Source of the DNA: Spirochaetaceae bacterium
Lineage (GTDB): Bacteria > Spirochaetota > Spirochaetia > SZUA-6 > Bin103
Direction of reading: 5' to 3'
DNA length: 64,000 nucleotides
Assembly (NCBI GenBank): GCA_028821475.1
Contig: JAPPGB010000025.1
Location: 19,990 to 83,989 of the forward strand
In this document: positions 8,145 through 17,163 of the stretch, piece by piece
Position numbering within the stretch: position 1 is the first letter of the stretch
How the letters are laid out: each line of letters starts with the position of its first letter
Position numbers and translations under genes: made by a program
Notes under the pieces: generated by a model
Seen by the model: the letters and a program-made list of their open reading frames with translations, nothing else
Told to the model about the DNA's origin: nothing
Databases searched by the model: none

Positions 8145-10370
8145 ATGACCACCTTCCACAACGAGATCACGCGGCCACCTGTCCGCCGTTCTCCCGCCGC
8201 CGGCGCGGCGTTGCGCCGCGGCATACGCGGCCGCGCGCCGTGCCTGCTGCTGGTCGCCGCGCTGTGCCTGCTGCCGCAGGACGGGTTCGCGCGCGTCGAC
8301 GGCGATACCATCGTGCTCGGTGCGGCGGTGTCGCTGACCGGCAAGTACACCACCGCCGGCAACCACACCCGCAAGGGATACGACCTGGCGGTGAAGGTGA
8401 TCAACGAGCGCGGCGGCGTTCGCGTCGGCGGCCGCGGCTACCGGCTGGAGGTCCTGTACTACGACGACGAGTCGACGCCGGCGCGCGGCGCGCAGCTCGC
8501 CGAGCGGCTGATCCGGCAGGACGGCGTCCGGTTCATGCTCGGCCCGTACAGCTCGGGCCTGACCAAGGCGATCGCGCCGGTTACCGAGCGCTACCGAGTG
8601 CCGATGGTGGAGGGCAACGGCGCCTCGCGGGAGCTGTTCAACAAGGGCTACCGCTACCTGTTCGCGGTCCTTTCCACCTCCGAGCAGTATCTGCAGGAGG
8701 CGATCAACCTCGCCGCCGAGCGGGCACGGGGGGACGGGCGCGATCCCACCTCGCTGACGATCGCCGTGGCCACCGAGAACGACCCTTTCTCTCAGGACGT
8801 ACGCGACGGCGTGATCGACGACGCCGCCCGCCACGGCATGCGGGTGGTCATCGACGACAAGCTGCCGCGCGACCTGAACGACATGACCGCGACGCTGCTC
8901 AAGGTCAAGGCGCTGCGGCCCGACCTGCTGCTGGTGTCCGGCCACACCAAGGGCGCAGCGCTGCTGGTGCGCCAGGCCGACGAGTTGAGGGCCTCCGCGC
9001 CGATGGTCGCGATCTCGCACTGCGAGTCTGCCGAGGTGACCGACGTGGAGCGCTTCGGAAACGCCGCCGAGGGCATTCTGTGCACCGGGCAATGGGCGCC
9101 CACCCTGACCTACCGCGACGACCTGTTCGGCAGCGCCGCCGACTACGCCGCGCTGTTCGAACAGGAGTACGGCTACGTGCCGCCCTACCAGGCGGCGGAG
9201 TCAACGGCCGCGGTCATGGTGTGGGCGGACGCGCTGCAGCGCGCCGGATCGTTCGACACCGAGGCGGTGCGCGAGGCGCTGGCGGCGACCGACCTGCGCA
9301 CCTTCTACGGCAACATCCGGTTCGACGCCACCGGCAAGAACATCGCCAAGCCGATGGTGCTGAGCCAGATCCAGGACGGCGAGTACCGGGTGGTGGCGCC
9401 GACCGCGTGGGCATCGCACGAGTTGCGCTTTCCCCGCCCCGGACCCACGGGCAGCGCCGCCGCGGCCGCCGGCCGGTCCGGCTCCCGCCTGCCGCGCTTC
9501 GGTCCGTTGACGGTGCAGCTCCTCCTGGACGGGCTGCTGGTCGGCGCCATCTTCGCACTCGCCGCCTACGGGATGGCGCTGGTGTGGGGCGTGATGAACA
9601 TCATCAACGTGTCGCAGGGGGAGCTGGTGATTCTGGGCGGGTTCCTGACCTGGTGGCTGACCACGCTCGGCATCCATCCCCTGTTCGGGATTCCGGTCGC
9701 CGGCGCCGTGCTGTTCGCGTTCGGCTGGCTGCTCTACCGGACGGTAGTGTACCGCCTGGTCGACCGCGACCTGTTCGTGTCGCTGCTGGCCACCTTCGGC
9801 CTGTCGATCCTGCTGCAGCAGTTGATGAACCAGGTGTTCGGCGCCGACATACGCACCGCCAATGCCGAGCTCGGCTCCACCTACCTGCTCGGCGACGGCG
9901 TGGTGCTGGCCAACATCAAGCTGGTGGCGTTCGCGGTGGCGCTGGCGGCGGCGGCGGGGCTGCTGCTGGTCCTGCGCCGCAGCCGCGCCGGCCGCGCCAT
10001 CCGGGCGACCGCGCAGAACGCGCGCGCGGCGCGCCTGATGGGCGTGCGCACCGACCGCGTCTATGCGCTCGCCTTCGCCCTCAACGCCGCGGTGTGCGGC
10101 ATCGCCGGCGCGTTGGTGGCGATGGTGTGGGTGGTGCACCCGTTCATCGGCATCACCTACACGGTGCGCTCGTTCGTGATCGTGGTGGTGGCGGGGCTGG
10201 GCAACATCGCGCCGGTGGTAGTCTCGGGCGCCGTCCTCGGTGACGCCGAGAACATCACCGGGTTCCTGCTCGGCGCCGAGTTCCAGACCGCGTTCGTGTT
10301 CTTGTTGCTGGTGGCGATCCTGTTGCTGCGCAGCTATGTCCTGGGCCGGCGACGGCAAGTACTGAAGTGA
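8145..10370 (+). CDS. Fused binding protein and permease of a branched-chain/amide-type ABC transporter
   Basis: One 741-residue reading frame joins two normally separate parts. After an arginine-rich N terminus and a leader (about residues 15-47) comes a LivJ/UrtA-type periplasmic binding domain (about 48-425), with VLGAAVSLTGKYTTAG, INERGGV, YYDDES and LGPYSSGLTKAI. After a proline/alanine linker (about 430-455) comes a LivH/UrtB-type permease (about 460-741) with VWGVMNIINVSQGELVILGGF, FGLSILLQQL and AIRATAQNARAARLMGV. The frame is unbroken. The start is an ATG; an in-frame GTG at 8103 is less likely. The partners follow directly. The substrate is unknown: neighbours suggest a purine, ureide or amide, and urea is only one possibility. 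Confidence 0.85.
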   Translation: MTTFHNEITRPPVRRSPAAGAALRRGIRGRAPCLLLVAALCLLPQDGFARVDGDTIVLGAAVSLTGKYTTAGNHTRKGYDLAVKVINERGGVRVGGRGYRLEVLYYDDESTPARGAQLAERLIRQDGVRFMLGPYSSGLTKAIAPVTERYRVPMVEGNGASRELFNKGYRYLFAVLSTSEQYLQEAINLAAERARGDGRDPTSLTIAVATENDPFSQDVRDGVIDDAARHGMRVVIDDKLPRDLNDMTATLLKVKALRPDLLLVSGHTKGAALLVRQADELRASAPMVAISHCESAEVTDVERFGNAAEGILCTGQWAPTLTYRDDLFGSAADYAALFEQEYGYVPPYQAAESTAAVMVWADALQRAGSFDTEAVREALAATDLRTFYGNIRFDATGKNIAKPMVLSQIQDGEYRVVAPTAWASHELRFPRPGPTGSAAAAAGRSGSRLPRFGPLTVQLLLDGLLVGAIFALAAYGMALVWGVMNIINVSQGELVILGGFLTWWLTTLGIHPLFGIPVAGAVLFAFGWLLYRTVVYRLVDRDLFVSLLATFGLSILLQQLMNQVFGADIRTANAELGSTYLLGDGVVLANIKLVAFAVALAAAAGLLLVLRRSRAGRAIRATAQNARAARLMGVRTDRVYALAFALNAAVCGIAGALVAMVWVVHPFIGITYTVRSFVIVVVAGLGNIAPVVVSGAVLGDAENITGFLLGAEFQTAFVFLLLVAILLLRSYVLGRRRQVLK

Positions 10371-10449
10371 AGCCGACACTGCCGGACGTGCCACTGGCGG
10401 TAGTCCTGCTGCGGCGCAGCTACCTGCCGAGCCGCCGCCAGGTGCAGCG

Positions 10450-11526
10450 ATGAGTTCCGCCGCGAACACCACCCGGCAGGATGCGCCGCGCGGCGCCCCG
10501 CTGTCGGGAGCCGGGTCGCGCGGGCTGGCTCTGGTGGTGCTGGCCGTCGCGGCGGTCGCGGCACCGTTCGCCGCGCCGGGGCTGCAGTCGCAGATGGCGG
10601 TGCTGTGGGTGATGGTGGTGCTGGCGCTGACCTGGGACGTGGTGGGCGGGCAGATGGGCTACAACTCGTTCGGCAACATCGTCTTCTTCGGGGCCGGCAT
10701 GTACGCGAGCGCGGTGGTGCAGCGCGCCGTGTTGTTCAGCGCGCAGGATTACGCGGCCATCGCCGGCGGGGCGGCGGCGCACCTGGCGCCGGCGCAGTAC
10801 CTGGGCGGGCTGGGGCTCGGGCTGGCGTGCGCGGCGCTGGTGGCGGTGCTGATCGCGCTGCCGCTCGGCGCCAGCATCCTGCGCCTGCGCGGTCACTACT
10901 TCGCCATCTGCACGCTGGGCCTGGGCGTGGCGGCGGGCGAGATCGCCAGCGCCTGGGACTGGCTCGGTGCCGGGTCGGGGCTGGTCACGCCGCTGTTCCC
11001 GGAGCAACTGGGCAGCCGCAACCGATTCTTCTGCTTCTACTTCCTGGCGCTGGCCGGCGCCTGCTTCGCAGTACTGAAACTGCTGTACCGCTGCCGCTTC
11101 GGACTGCTGATCAACGCCATCCGCGACGACGAGGACAAGGCGGAGGCGATGGGCCTGCCGACCACCCGCGCCAAGGTGGTGGCGTGGTCGGTGGCGGCGT
11201 TGTTCCTGGCCCTGGCCGGCGGCGCCTACGGCAACTTCATCGGTTTCATCGATCCGCTCGACATTGCGTTTTCCGGAGCCACGTTCGGGGTGTGGATGAT
11301 CCTGATGGCAATCATGGGCGGACGCGGCACGCTGTGGGGGCCGATACTGGGTGCGATGGTGTTCCACGTCACCCAGGAGCTGTTCTGGATCTTCCTGCTC
11401 GGCTGGCACCGGGTTGCCATGGGCCTGCTGATCGTCGTGATCGTCACTTTCCTGCCGGACGGCATTCTGGGCTGGTTCCGGGAACGGCGCGGCGCTGCAT
11501 CGCTGGCGGAGGAGCGCGGCGCATGA
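10450..11526 (+). CDS. ABC transporter permease, LivM/UrtC type
   Basis: Second membrane subunit of the transporter begun at 8145. Its 358 residues carry about nine to ten hydrophobic segments. It shows the LivM/UrtC family blocks MGYNSFGNIVFFGAGMYASA, LRLRGHYFAICTLGLGVAAGEI, and the cytoplasmic NAIRDDEDKAEAMGLPTTRAKVVAW coupling region followed by AGGAYGNFIGFIDP. It begins 79 bases after the fused gene with a modest AGGTG site, and overlaps the following ATPase by four bases (ATGA). It would pair with the C-terminal half of the fused protein to form the channel. Confidence 0.88.
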   Translation: MSSAANTTRQDAPRGAPLSGAGSRGLALVVLAVAAVAAPFAAPGLQSQMAVLWVMVVLALTWDVVGGQMGYNSFGNIVFFGAGMYASAVVQRAVLFSAQDYAAIAGGAAAHLAPAQYLGGLGLGLACAALVAVLIALPLGASILRLRGHYFAICTLGLGVAAGEIASAWDWLGAGSGLVTPLFPEQLGSRNRFFCFYFLALAGACFAVLKLLYRCRFGLLINAIRDDEDKAEAMGLPTTRAKVVAWSVAALFLALAGGAYGNFIGFIDPLDIAFSGATFGVWMILMAIMGGRGTLWGPILGAMVFHVTQELFWIFLLGWHRVAMGLLIVVIVTFLPDGILGWFRERRGAASLAEERGA

Positions 11527-12266
11527 GCACGCTGCTGCAGGTCGACGGGGTCAGCAAGTCGTTCGGCGGCGTGACGGCCAACCGCGAGATCAGCCTGAGC
11601 GTCCCCGCGGGCGCCGTGCACGGCCTGATCGGCCCCAACGGCTCCGGCAAGACCACCCTGTTCAACAGCATCGTCGGTCACCACCCGGTGGACGCCGGTT
11701 CGGTGACGTTCGACGGCACCCGCATCGAGCGAATGACCGTGCCGCGCATCGCCCGTCTCGGACTGCTGCGCACGTTTCAGCAGACGCGCGTGTACGGCGC
11801 CATGAGCTGCGTCGAGAACATGCAGGTCAGCGCACCGCACCGCACCGCGCACGGCGGCGTGCTGCTGCGCCGGGTGCCGGCGGCGGTCACCGAGCGGGCG
11901 GAAGCGCTGCTGGAGTTCGTCGGCCTGCACGCGCTGCGCCACCATCGCGCCGGCCGCCTGTCGTTCGGGCAGCAGAAGCTGCTGGAGTTCGCCATGGCGC
12001 TGATGTTCCGGCCCCGGATGCTGCTGCTGGACGAGCCCACGGCGGGCATCAACCCCACCCTGATCAACGGCATGATCGACCGCCTGGTGCGAGCCAACGC
12101 CGAGTTGGGGGTCACCCTGTTGGTGATCGAGCACAACATGCGGGTGGTGATGAGCCTGGCCACCCACATCTACTGCCTCGCGCACGGACGTCTGCTGGCG
12201 GCGGGGACGCCCGCGGACGTGCGCAGCGACCCGCGCGTGGTCGAGGCGTACCTGGGAGGCGCCTGA
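11523..12266 (+). CDS. ABC transporter ATPase, LivG/UrtD type
   Basis: One of two ATPases of the amide/branched-chain-type importer. The 247-residue protein has Walker A GPNGSGKTT (about residues 38-46), the LivG-type LLRTFQQTRVYGAMSCVENM segment, the signature LSFGQQKLLEF, Walker B MLLLDEPTAGINP and the switch region LLVIEHNM. The LSFGQQ signature and ITLxN-like GINP element resemble UrtD/LivG more than LivF. Start and stop overlap both neighbours (ATGA upstream, TGATG downstream), so the four genes are probably translated as one coupled unit. Confidence 0.9.
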   Translation: MSTLLQVDGVSKSFGGVTANREISLSVPAGAVHGLIGPNGSGKTTLFNSIVGHHPVDAGSVTFDGTRIERMTVPRIARLGLLRTFQQTRVYGAMSCVENMQVSAPHRTAHGGVLLRRVPAAVTERAEALLEFVGLHALRHHRAGRLSFGQQKLLEFAMALMFRPRMLLLDEPTAGINPTLINGMIDRLVRANAELGVTLLVIEHNMRVVMSLATHIYCLAHGRLLAAGTPADVRSDPRVVEAYLGGA

Positions 12267-13132
12267 TGGCCGGCGAGGCGCCGGGCGGCGCCACTTCCGG
12301 CCACGGCGGCGGCGAGCTCGGCGCCGCCATCTCGGTGCAGCAGGTGGCGCGCGAGAGTGCGTCGCTGCTGCAGCGGGGCGTGCCGCGCGCGCGGCTGGCG
12401 GAGCTGGCCGGCGGCGACGACTACCTGCGCATCGACGGCCTGGAGGCCGGCTACGGACGCATGCAGATCGTGCACGGCATCGACCTGCAGGTGGGCCGCG
12501 GGCAGTCGCTGTGCCTGATCGGCCCCAACGGCGCCGGCAAGTCGACCGTGCTGCACGCCATCTACGGCCTGAACACGATCACCGGCGGCACCATCCGCAA
12601 GGACGGCCGCGATATCACGCGCATGCACTCCGCCGACAAGCTCCGGCAGGCGGGCATCGCCTACATCCTGCAGGACAACTCGGTGTTCCCCGACATGACC
12701 GTGGAGGAGAACCTGCAGATGGGCGCCTTCCTGATGCGCGACAAGGCCGCGGTGCGGGCCGCCGTTGCCGGGGTGCTGGAGCGCTACCCGCGCCTGGCCG
12801 AGCGCCGCGCGCAGCCGGCGCGGGTGCTGTCCGGCGGCGAGCGCCGCCTGCTGGAGATCTCCCGCGCCCTGGTGATGGATCCCGACGTGCTGCTGGTGGA
12901 CGAGCCGTCGATCGGCCTGGAGCCGCGCTACATCGACATGGTGTTCGAAATCCTGGTCGACCTGCGCGACCGCGAGCGCAAGACCATAGTCATGGTAGAG
13001 CAGAACGCGCGCAAGGGCCTGCAGTTCGCCGACCTCGGCTACGTGCTGGTGGCCGGCAACCTGGCCCTGGCCGGCAGCGGCGCCGAACTGCTCGACGACC
13101 CGCGCGTAGGCCGCCTGTTCCTCGGCGGCTGA
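12266..13132 (+). CDS. ABC transporter ATPase, LivF/UrtE type
   Basis: Second ATPase of the importer. At 288 residues it is about 50 longer than usual LivF/UrtE proteins, because of an N-terminal extension (residues 1-50, Gly/Ala-rich then a helix QQVARESASLLQRGVPRARLAEL). The ABC core follows with GYGRMQIVHGIDL, Walker A GPNGAGKST (about 87-95), the signature LSGGERRLLEI, Walker B VLLVDEPSIGLEP and MVEQNARKGL. The ATG overlaps the preceding stop by one base. A shorter product from an internal start near the core cannot be excluded. It is the last gene of the operon. Confidence 0.88.
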   Translation: MAGEAPGGATSGHGGGELGAAISVQQVARESASLLQRGVPRARLAELAGGDDYLRIDGLEAGYGRMQIVHGIDLQVGRGQSLCLIGPNGAGKSTVLHAIYGLNTITGGTIRKDGRDITRMHSADKLRQAGIAYILQDNSVFPDMTVEENLQMGAFLMRDKAAVRAAVAGVLERYPRLAERRAQPARVLSGGERRLLEISRALVMDPDVLLVDEPSIGLEPRYIDMVFEILVDLRDRERKTIVMVEQNARKGLQFADLGYVLVAGNLALAGSGAELLDDPRVGRLFLGG

Positions 13133-13149
13133 GCCGACCGGGCAAGCAA

Positions 13150-13190
13150 AGACCCGCCACGGGCACCACGAGGGATGCCGCGGCGGGTCT
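13150..13190. terminator. Probable bidirectional terminator between convergent genes
   Basis: AGACCCGCC at 13150-13158 pairs perfectly with GGCGGGTCT at 13182-13190, with a smaller GGGCA/TGCC pairing inside the loop. It sits in the 84-base gap between two convergent operons. No long T-run is present on either side, so strength is uncertain. Confidence 0.55.
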
Positions 13191-13216
13191 GCCTACGCAA
13201 GCGGGAGGTCTGTGCG

Positions 13217-14287
13217 TTACTCGGGCAGCTTGTCGTCGACGCCCTGCACGTACCAGTTCATGCCGAGCAGCGTGCCGTCGTCGAGCACCTCGCCCTCGCC
13301 GATCACCATGTCGCCGTCCTGGTTGTAGATCGGGCCCTTGAACGGGTGCAGTTCGCCGGAGGCGATCGCCGCTTCCGTCTCGCGCGCGAGCGCGGCCACT
13401 TCCTCGGGCATGTTCAAGTACTCGGACATGCGCACCATGCCGGGCGCGATGCCGTCCCAGGTGTCGGTGGACTCCCAGGTACCGTCCAGCACCGCGCGGG
13501 TGCGTTCAACGTAGTAGGGCGCCCACTCGTCGATAATGGCGGTGAGCTGCGCGTTGGGGGCGAAGTGGTGCATGTCGGAGGCCTGGCCGAAGCCGACCAC
13601 GCCCTGCTCCTCGGCGATCTGCAGCGGTGCGGTGGAGTCGGTGTGCTGGGTGATGATGTCGGCGCCCTGGCCGATCAGCACCTTGGCGGCGTCCGCCTCC
13701 TTGCCGGGATCGAACCAGGTGTTGACCCAGATCACCTTGATCTTGAAGTCGGGGTTGATGGTCTGCGCACCGAGCAGGAACGAGTTGATGCCGCGCACCA
13801 CCTCGGGAATCGGGAACGACGCGATGTAGCCGGCGACGCCGCTCTCCGACATCTGCGCGGCGATCTGGCCGATGATGTAGCGGCCCTCGTAGAAGCGGGC
13901 CGAGTAGATCGACACGTTGTCGGCGCGCTTGTAGCCGGTGGCGTGTTCGAACTTCACGTCCGGAAAGCGCTCGGCCACCTTGACGGTCGGGTCCATGAAG
14001 CCGAACGAGGTGGTGAAGATCAGGCCGGCGCCCTGGCGCGCGAGGCGGGTGATGGCGCGCTCGGCGTCGGGTCCCTCGGCGACGTTCTCGACGTACACCG
14101 TCTCCACGTGGTCGCCGAACTCCTCCTCCACGGCCAGCAGTCCCTGGTGGTGCTGGTAGGTCCAGCCGTGGTCGCCGATCGGGCCGACGTAGATGAAGCC
14201 GACTTTCAGTTCTTCGTCGCCGAAGGCGAAGGTCGAGACCGACAGCAGCAGCGCAAGGCTGACGATGAGTGCGAATACCTTTCTCAT
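13217..14287 (-). CDS. BMP-family nucleoside-binding protein
   Basis: Basic membrane protein/PnrA-type binding protein, normally a purine-nucleoside receptor of an ABC importer. The 356-residue protein starts with a clear leader (MRKVFALIVSLALLLSVSTFAFG). It then shows BMP family blocks: VGFIYVGPIGDHGWTYQHHQG, TTSFGFMDP, YSARFYEGRYIIGQIAA, a PEVVRGINSF segment and QHTDSTAPLQ. No lipobox cysteine is seen at the leader end. The ATG at 14287 has a strong AAAGGAG site. It lies 190 bases after the second permease gene and is the last gene of the interrupted transporter operon. Nucleoside specificity is a family inference. Confidence 0.9.
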   Translation of the reverse strand: MRKVFALIVSLALLLSVSTFAFGDEELKVGFIYVGPIGDHGWTYQHHQGLLAVEEEFGDHVETVYVENVAEGPDAERAITRLARQGAGLIFTTSFGFMDPTVKVAERFPDVKFEHATGYKRADNVSIYSARFYEGRYIIGQIAAQMSESGVAGYIASFPIPEVVRGINSFLLGAQTINPDFKIKVIWVNTWFDPGKEADAAKVLIGQGADIITQHTDSTAPLQIAEEQGVVGFGQASDMHHFAPNAQLTAIIDEWAPYYVERTRAVLDGTWESTDTWDGIAPGMVRMSEYLNMPEEVAALARETEAAIASGELHPFKGPIYNQDGDMVIGEGEVLDDGTLLGMNWYVQGVDDKLPE

Positions 14288-14477
14288 GAGGTCACTCCTT
14301 TGGTGTGATGATAGATGGTCGTGGCCGAACTCTCGGCGCCTGCGGGCCGGCGAGCGGACCAGGACGAATGACACCACGAGTATCCCGCTTGGTCAAGCCG
14401 CGCCGCACGGCGATGCTATTGGTGACAGAATGTCCAGAATCGAAGGGCGGCCGGTGGCGGCACGGGCCGCCAAGACG

Positions 14478-15407
14478 CTAACGGTCCGGCACGAACGGCA
14501 GCCCGAGGCAGGCCGGGGTATTCTTCCGGGTGAGCAGGCGGTTGCCGGAGATCAGTACCAGCGCGGCAATCGTGGCCAGGTAGGGCAGCGAGGAGAGCAG
14601 TTGCGGCGGGATGCCGATGCCTACCCCCTGCGCATACAGGCCCATGATCCACACCGTGCCGAACAGGTAGGCGCCGATCGCGACGCGGCGCGGCGCCCAG
14701 GTGGAGAATACCACCAGGGCCAGGGCGATCCAGCCGCGACCGGCGGTCATGTTCTCGATCCACTGCGGCGTGTACACCAGGGACAGGTAGCCGCCGGCCA
14801 GCCCGGCGCAGGCGCCGCCGAACGCGATGCAAGCATAGCGCACCGCGATCACGCGGTAACCGAGCGCGTGCGCGGAGTGGTGGTTGCCGCCGGTGGCGCG
14901 GATCACCAGCCCTACGCGCGTGCGCGCCAGCGTCCAGGCCACCAGCACCGTGATCGCCACCGAGGCGTACACCAGCGGATCCTGGCCGAACACGACCGGA
15001 CCGATGAGTGGGATGTCGGACAACCCGGGGAGGTGCAGGCGCTGCATCTTCGCGGAGTCGGGCAGGGGCAGGCCGGTGAAGTTCTCGCCGATCATGCCGG
15101 ACAGGCCCAACCCGAACAGCGTCAACGCCAACCCGGTGGCGACCTGGTTGGTGACCAGCGTCTGGGTGAAGTACGCGAACAGCAACGCAACCGCCATCCC
15201 CATCACGATCGCCGCCGCCACGCCGGCCACGGCCGAGCCGAACGTGTAGGCGGCGCCGAAGCCGCTCACAGCGCCGATGATCATCATCCCCTCGACGCCG
15301 AGGTTCAGCACCCCCGAACGCTCCGTCACCAGTTCCCCGATGGCCGCCAGCAGCAGCGGCGTCGCTGCCGTGATGATGGTCAGCAGCACCGCCTCCAGTG
15401 CGCTCAT
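14478..15407 (-). CDS. Nucleoside ABC transporter permease 2
   Basis: Membrane subunit of the BMP-type importer, related to YufQ/NupQ. Its 309 residues carry the typical TPLLLAAIGELVTERSGVLNLGVEGMMIIGAV opening, VTNQVATGLALTLFGLGLSG, and the cytoplasmic GLVIRATGGNHHSAHALGYRVIAVR coupling loop. The ATG at 15407 overlaps the stop of the foreign-looking TOPRIM-like gene by four bases (ATGA), although that gene has nothing to do with transport. Its proper partner, permease 1, is 1.8 kb upstream on the other side of the inserted pair. In other bacteria the two permease genes are usually adjacent. Confidence 0.9.
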   Translation of the reverse strand: MSALEAVLLTIITAATPLLLAAIGELVTERSGVLNLGVEGMMIIGAVSGFGAAYTFGSAVAGVAAAIVMGMAVALLFAYFTQTLVTNQVATGLALTLFGLGLSGMIGENFTGLPLPDSAKMQRLHLPGLSDIPLIGPVVFGQDPLVYASVAITVLVAWTLARTRVGLVIRATGGNHHSAHALGYRVIAVRYACIAFGGACAGLAGGYLSLVYTPQWIENMTAGRGWIALALVVFSTWAPRRVAIGAYLFGTVWIMGLYAQGVGIGIPPQLLSSLPYLATIAALVLISGNRLLTRKNTPACLGLPFVPDR

Positions 15408-16084
15408 CGTCGTTTTCCTGGACCGCGGGAGTCTTCCTCTGGCTCGATTCTCGCGGGTTCTGGTGCGCTGGGTGCGCCCTGCAGATTCGTCAGAAACCTG
15501 CGTATTTCGGCAAAGGCGTCATGCTCCGCATCCCAGTTCCCCCGCTCTGCTGCGACTCCAACCGACCCATGCGGCTTGGACTTCGAGGCCAAGTAAGCTT
15601 GTATCCGTGCCTTGTCTCGACGCGTAACCCGAATGTCGCCCAGATCCAGACACCCCAGGAACTCGTTAGCACACCGAGCTTCAGACGTGTCCTCAATGCT
15701 TCGCCAGAGTAGCGATTCCAGATTCCCCTGATCCGTGCCGTTGGGCAGCACGAACACCGAGACGAATGGGTTCCCTGGCGTCGAGTTTTCCCTAAGAGAC
15801 CGATATGAGAGCCCAACACTACGCAATGTATTCTGGACACTCTCAAGTGCCGATTTAGCGGAAGTTTCGGCGTCTCGAATGATCCCGAGATTCCTGACCC
15901 TACGGAATCCGTCAGTCCTTGCGAAAGTCTCAAGATATGGTCGCAGATTCTCATTGTTGCCGAAATCATGGATCTCGACATCGGATACACCCCACGACTC
16001 ACAGAACACACGAAAGACCCTTTTGGGGTTGATCCCTTCGACAAGCAGTTGAGTTGATGACTTCAGTTCTCTTGGAGACGCCAT
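15404..16084 (-). CDS. TOPRIM-like protein (DUF3226/OLD-nuclease type), partner of an AAA ATPase
   Basis: The 226-residue protein has two TOPRIM-like elements. The first is an N-terminal beta strand with the catalytic glutamate, LLVEGINPKRVF (about residues 13-24). The second is NLGIIRDAETSAKSAL (about 65-80), where the usual DxD appears as D-A-E. Near the C terminus is WDAEHDAFAEIRRFLTNL, which I associate with the DUF3226 family. Such proteins are small nuclease or primase-fold partners of SMC-like ATPases in anti-phage modules. It follows the AAA ATPase by four bases and overlaps permease 2. Codon use and base composition are visibly less GC-rich than the flanking transporter genes, consistent with transfer. 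Defence function is inferred. Confidence 0.65.
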   Translation of the reverse strand: MASPRELKSSTQLLVEGINPKRVFRVFCESWGVSDVEIHDFGNNENLRPYLETFARTDGFRRVRNLGIIRDAETSAKSALESVQNTLRSVGLSYRSLRENSTPGNPFVSVFVLPNGTDQGNLESLLWRSIEDTSEARCANEFLGCLDLGDIRVTRRDKARIQAYLASKSKPHGSVGVAAERGNWDAEHDAFAEIRRFLTNLQGAPSAPEPARIEPEEDSRGPGKRR

Positions 16085-16088
16085 CGCG

Positions 16089-17132
16089 TCAGCGAACCTC
16101 CAGACTGTGGCGTACGGCAGTGTCTATGTGCTCGCGATGGTAGCTGAAGCAACGGTGACCTTCCTCCGACGCTTCCAACCGGTGTAACATGAGATCATCG
16201 CTGTGCAAAGACTGCGCTGCTTGAACGCACTCGTAGCTATGCGTCGTGGCAAATACCTGTACGTCCAACTCCCGAACGACATCCAGAATGAAACGCCATA
16301 TGTCGGCAGCAATTGAGTGATGGATCCCATTTTCTATTTCGTCCACGAGCAATACTCCGCCTCGCGCAAGCACCATGCACATCGCTAACCGGGAGACACG
16401 TACCATCCCTTCTCCGACCGTCGGTAGAGGAACCAGCTCGGACAATCCCATATCAGCCCAGATCATGGGAGATCCTGTTTGTGAAATGACTTCGAGACTG
16501 GTAAGAGAGGGATCAACAATGCGCAACGCGTCCACTACTCGATGTGCTTGTTTTTGCTTTTTCAATGCGTCAAGACACTCGGCGTCCGAGCGCAAATCCC
16601 CAAGCCCTGAGGGAACAATCCAGGCGGGGAAAAGGACGGGGCGATGTCGGCGCTCCATGTGGATTTCCTTGTCCGTGACCTGAATTCGTCGTTGCCAATC
16701 TTCATCATCGCTACGGATCGTGGCCAGCAGCTTCGGATCCTGTAGCTCCTCCCCCAGTAACACCTCGTTGGAGGCAGTGAGTGATGTTTTCACGATCTCG
16801 TCACGCTCCATTTCGACCGTCATGCTAAGGGATCCACCTGACTCGTGCTTGGCGCTGATCTCTATTGGGGTCCTGAAATCGAACGACTTAAACATCTGCC
16901 TCCAGTAGATCGACGGAATTGCTGCCGGTGGCAAACGTTCCGATTTCATCCCACGGATGATGGCGGTGTGCATCGTGATTTCCGGGTGTCCTGCAGACAA
17001 CAGCAAGAGAGCTTCGAGCAGGGTCGTCTTGCCGGAGTTGTTGCGGCCGCTGATGAGATTGATGCGGCTCAACTCATCAATTCCAAGTTTATGGAAGGCG
17101 CGGTAGTTCGAGATTCTTAGGCTCTTCAGCAT
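16089..17132 (-). CDS. AAA-family (AAA_15/AAA_21, OLD-like) ATPase
   Basis: A 347-residue SMC/RecF-like ATPase with a split ABC-type head. It starts with MLKSLRISNYRAFHKLGIDELSRINLISGRNNSGKTTLLEALLLL cut here to its key parts: an RISNYRAF strand and Walker A GRNNSGKTT (about residues 31-39). The C-terminal head has a degenerate signature (TVGEGMVRVSRL), Walker B GGVLLVDEIENGIHHS and the H-loop VFATTHSYECVQA. Such ATPases with a TOPRIM partner resemble PARIS, Gabija and split-OLD anti-phage pairs. The ATG at 17132 has an AAGGAGA site. It sits inside a nucleoside transporter operon, between the two permease genes, with lower GC than the neighbours. Confidence 0.75.
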   Translation of the reverse strand: MLKSLRISNYRAFHKLGIDELSRINLISGRNNSGKTTLLEALLLLSAGHPEITMHTAIIRGMKSERLPPAAIPSIYWRQMFKSFDFRTPIEISAKHESGGSLSMTVEMERDEIVKTSLTASNEVLLGEELQDPKLLATIRSDDEDWQRRIQVTDKEIHMERRHRPVLFPAWIVPSGLGDLRSDAECLDALKKQKQAHRVVDALRIVDPSLTSLEVISQTGSPMIWADMGLSELVPLPTVGEGMVRVSRLAMCMVLARGGVLLVDEIENGIHHSIAADIWRFILDVVRELDVQVFATTHSYECVQAAQSLHSDDLMLHRLEASEEGHRCFSYHREHIDTAVRHSLEVR

Positions 17133-17163
17133 TGATCCGATCTCCTTGAACGCGTGGCCAGGT

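Noticed and set aside
9201..10472. Long minus-strand open frame opposite the fused transporter gene
   Set aside because: Composition is that of a shadow (Gln/His/Arg-rich), with no motifs, and the opposite strand encodes a clear permease.
8145..13132. Naming the transporter as the urea importer UrtABCDE
   Set aside because: Gene order fits, but motifs are equally close to LivJHMGF, and no urease is nearby. Substrate left open.
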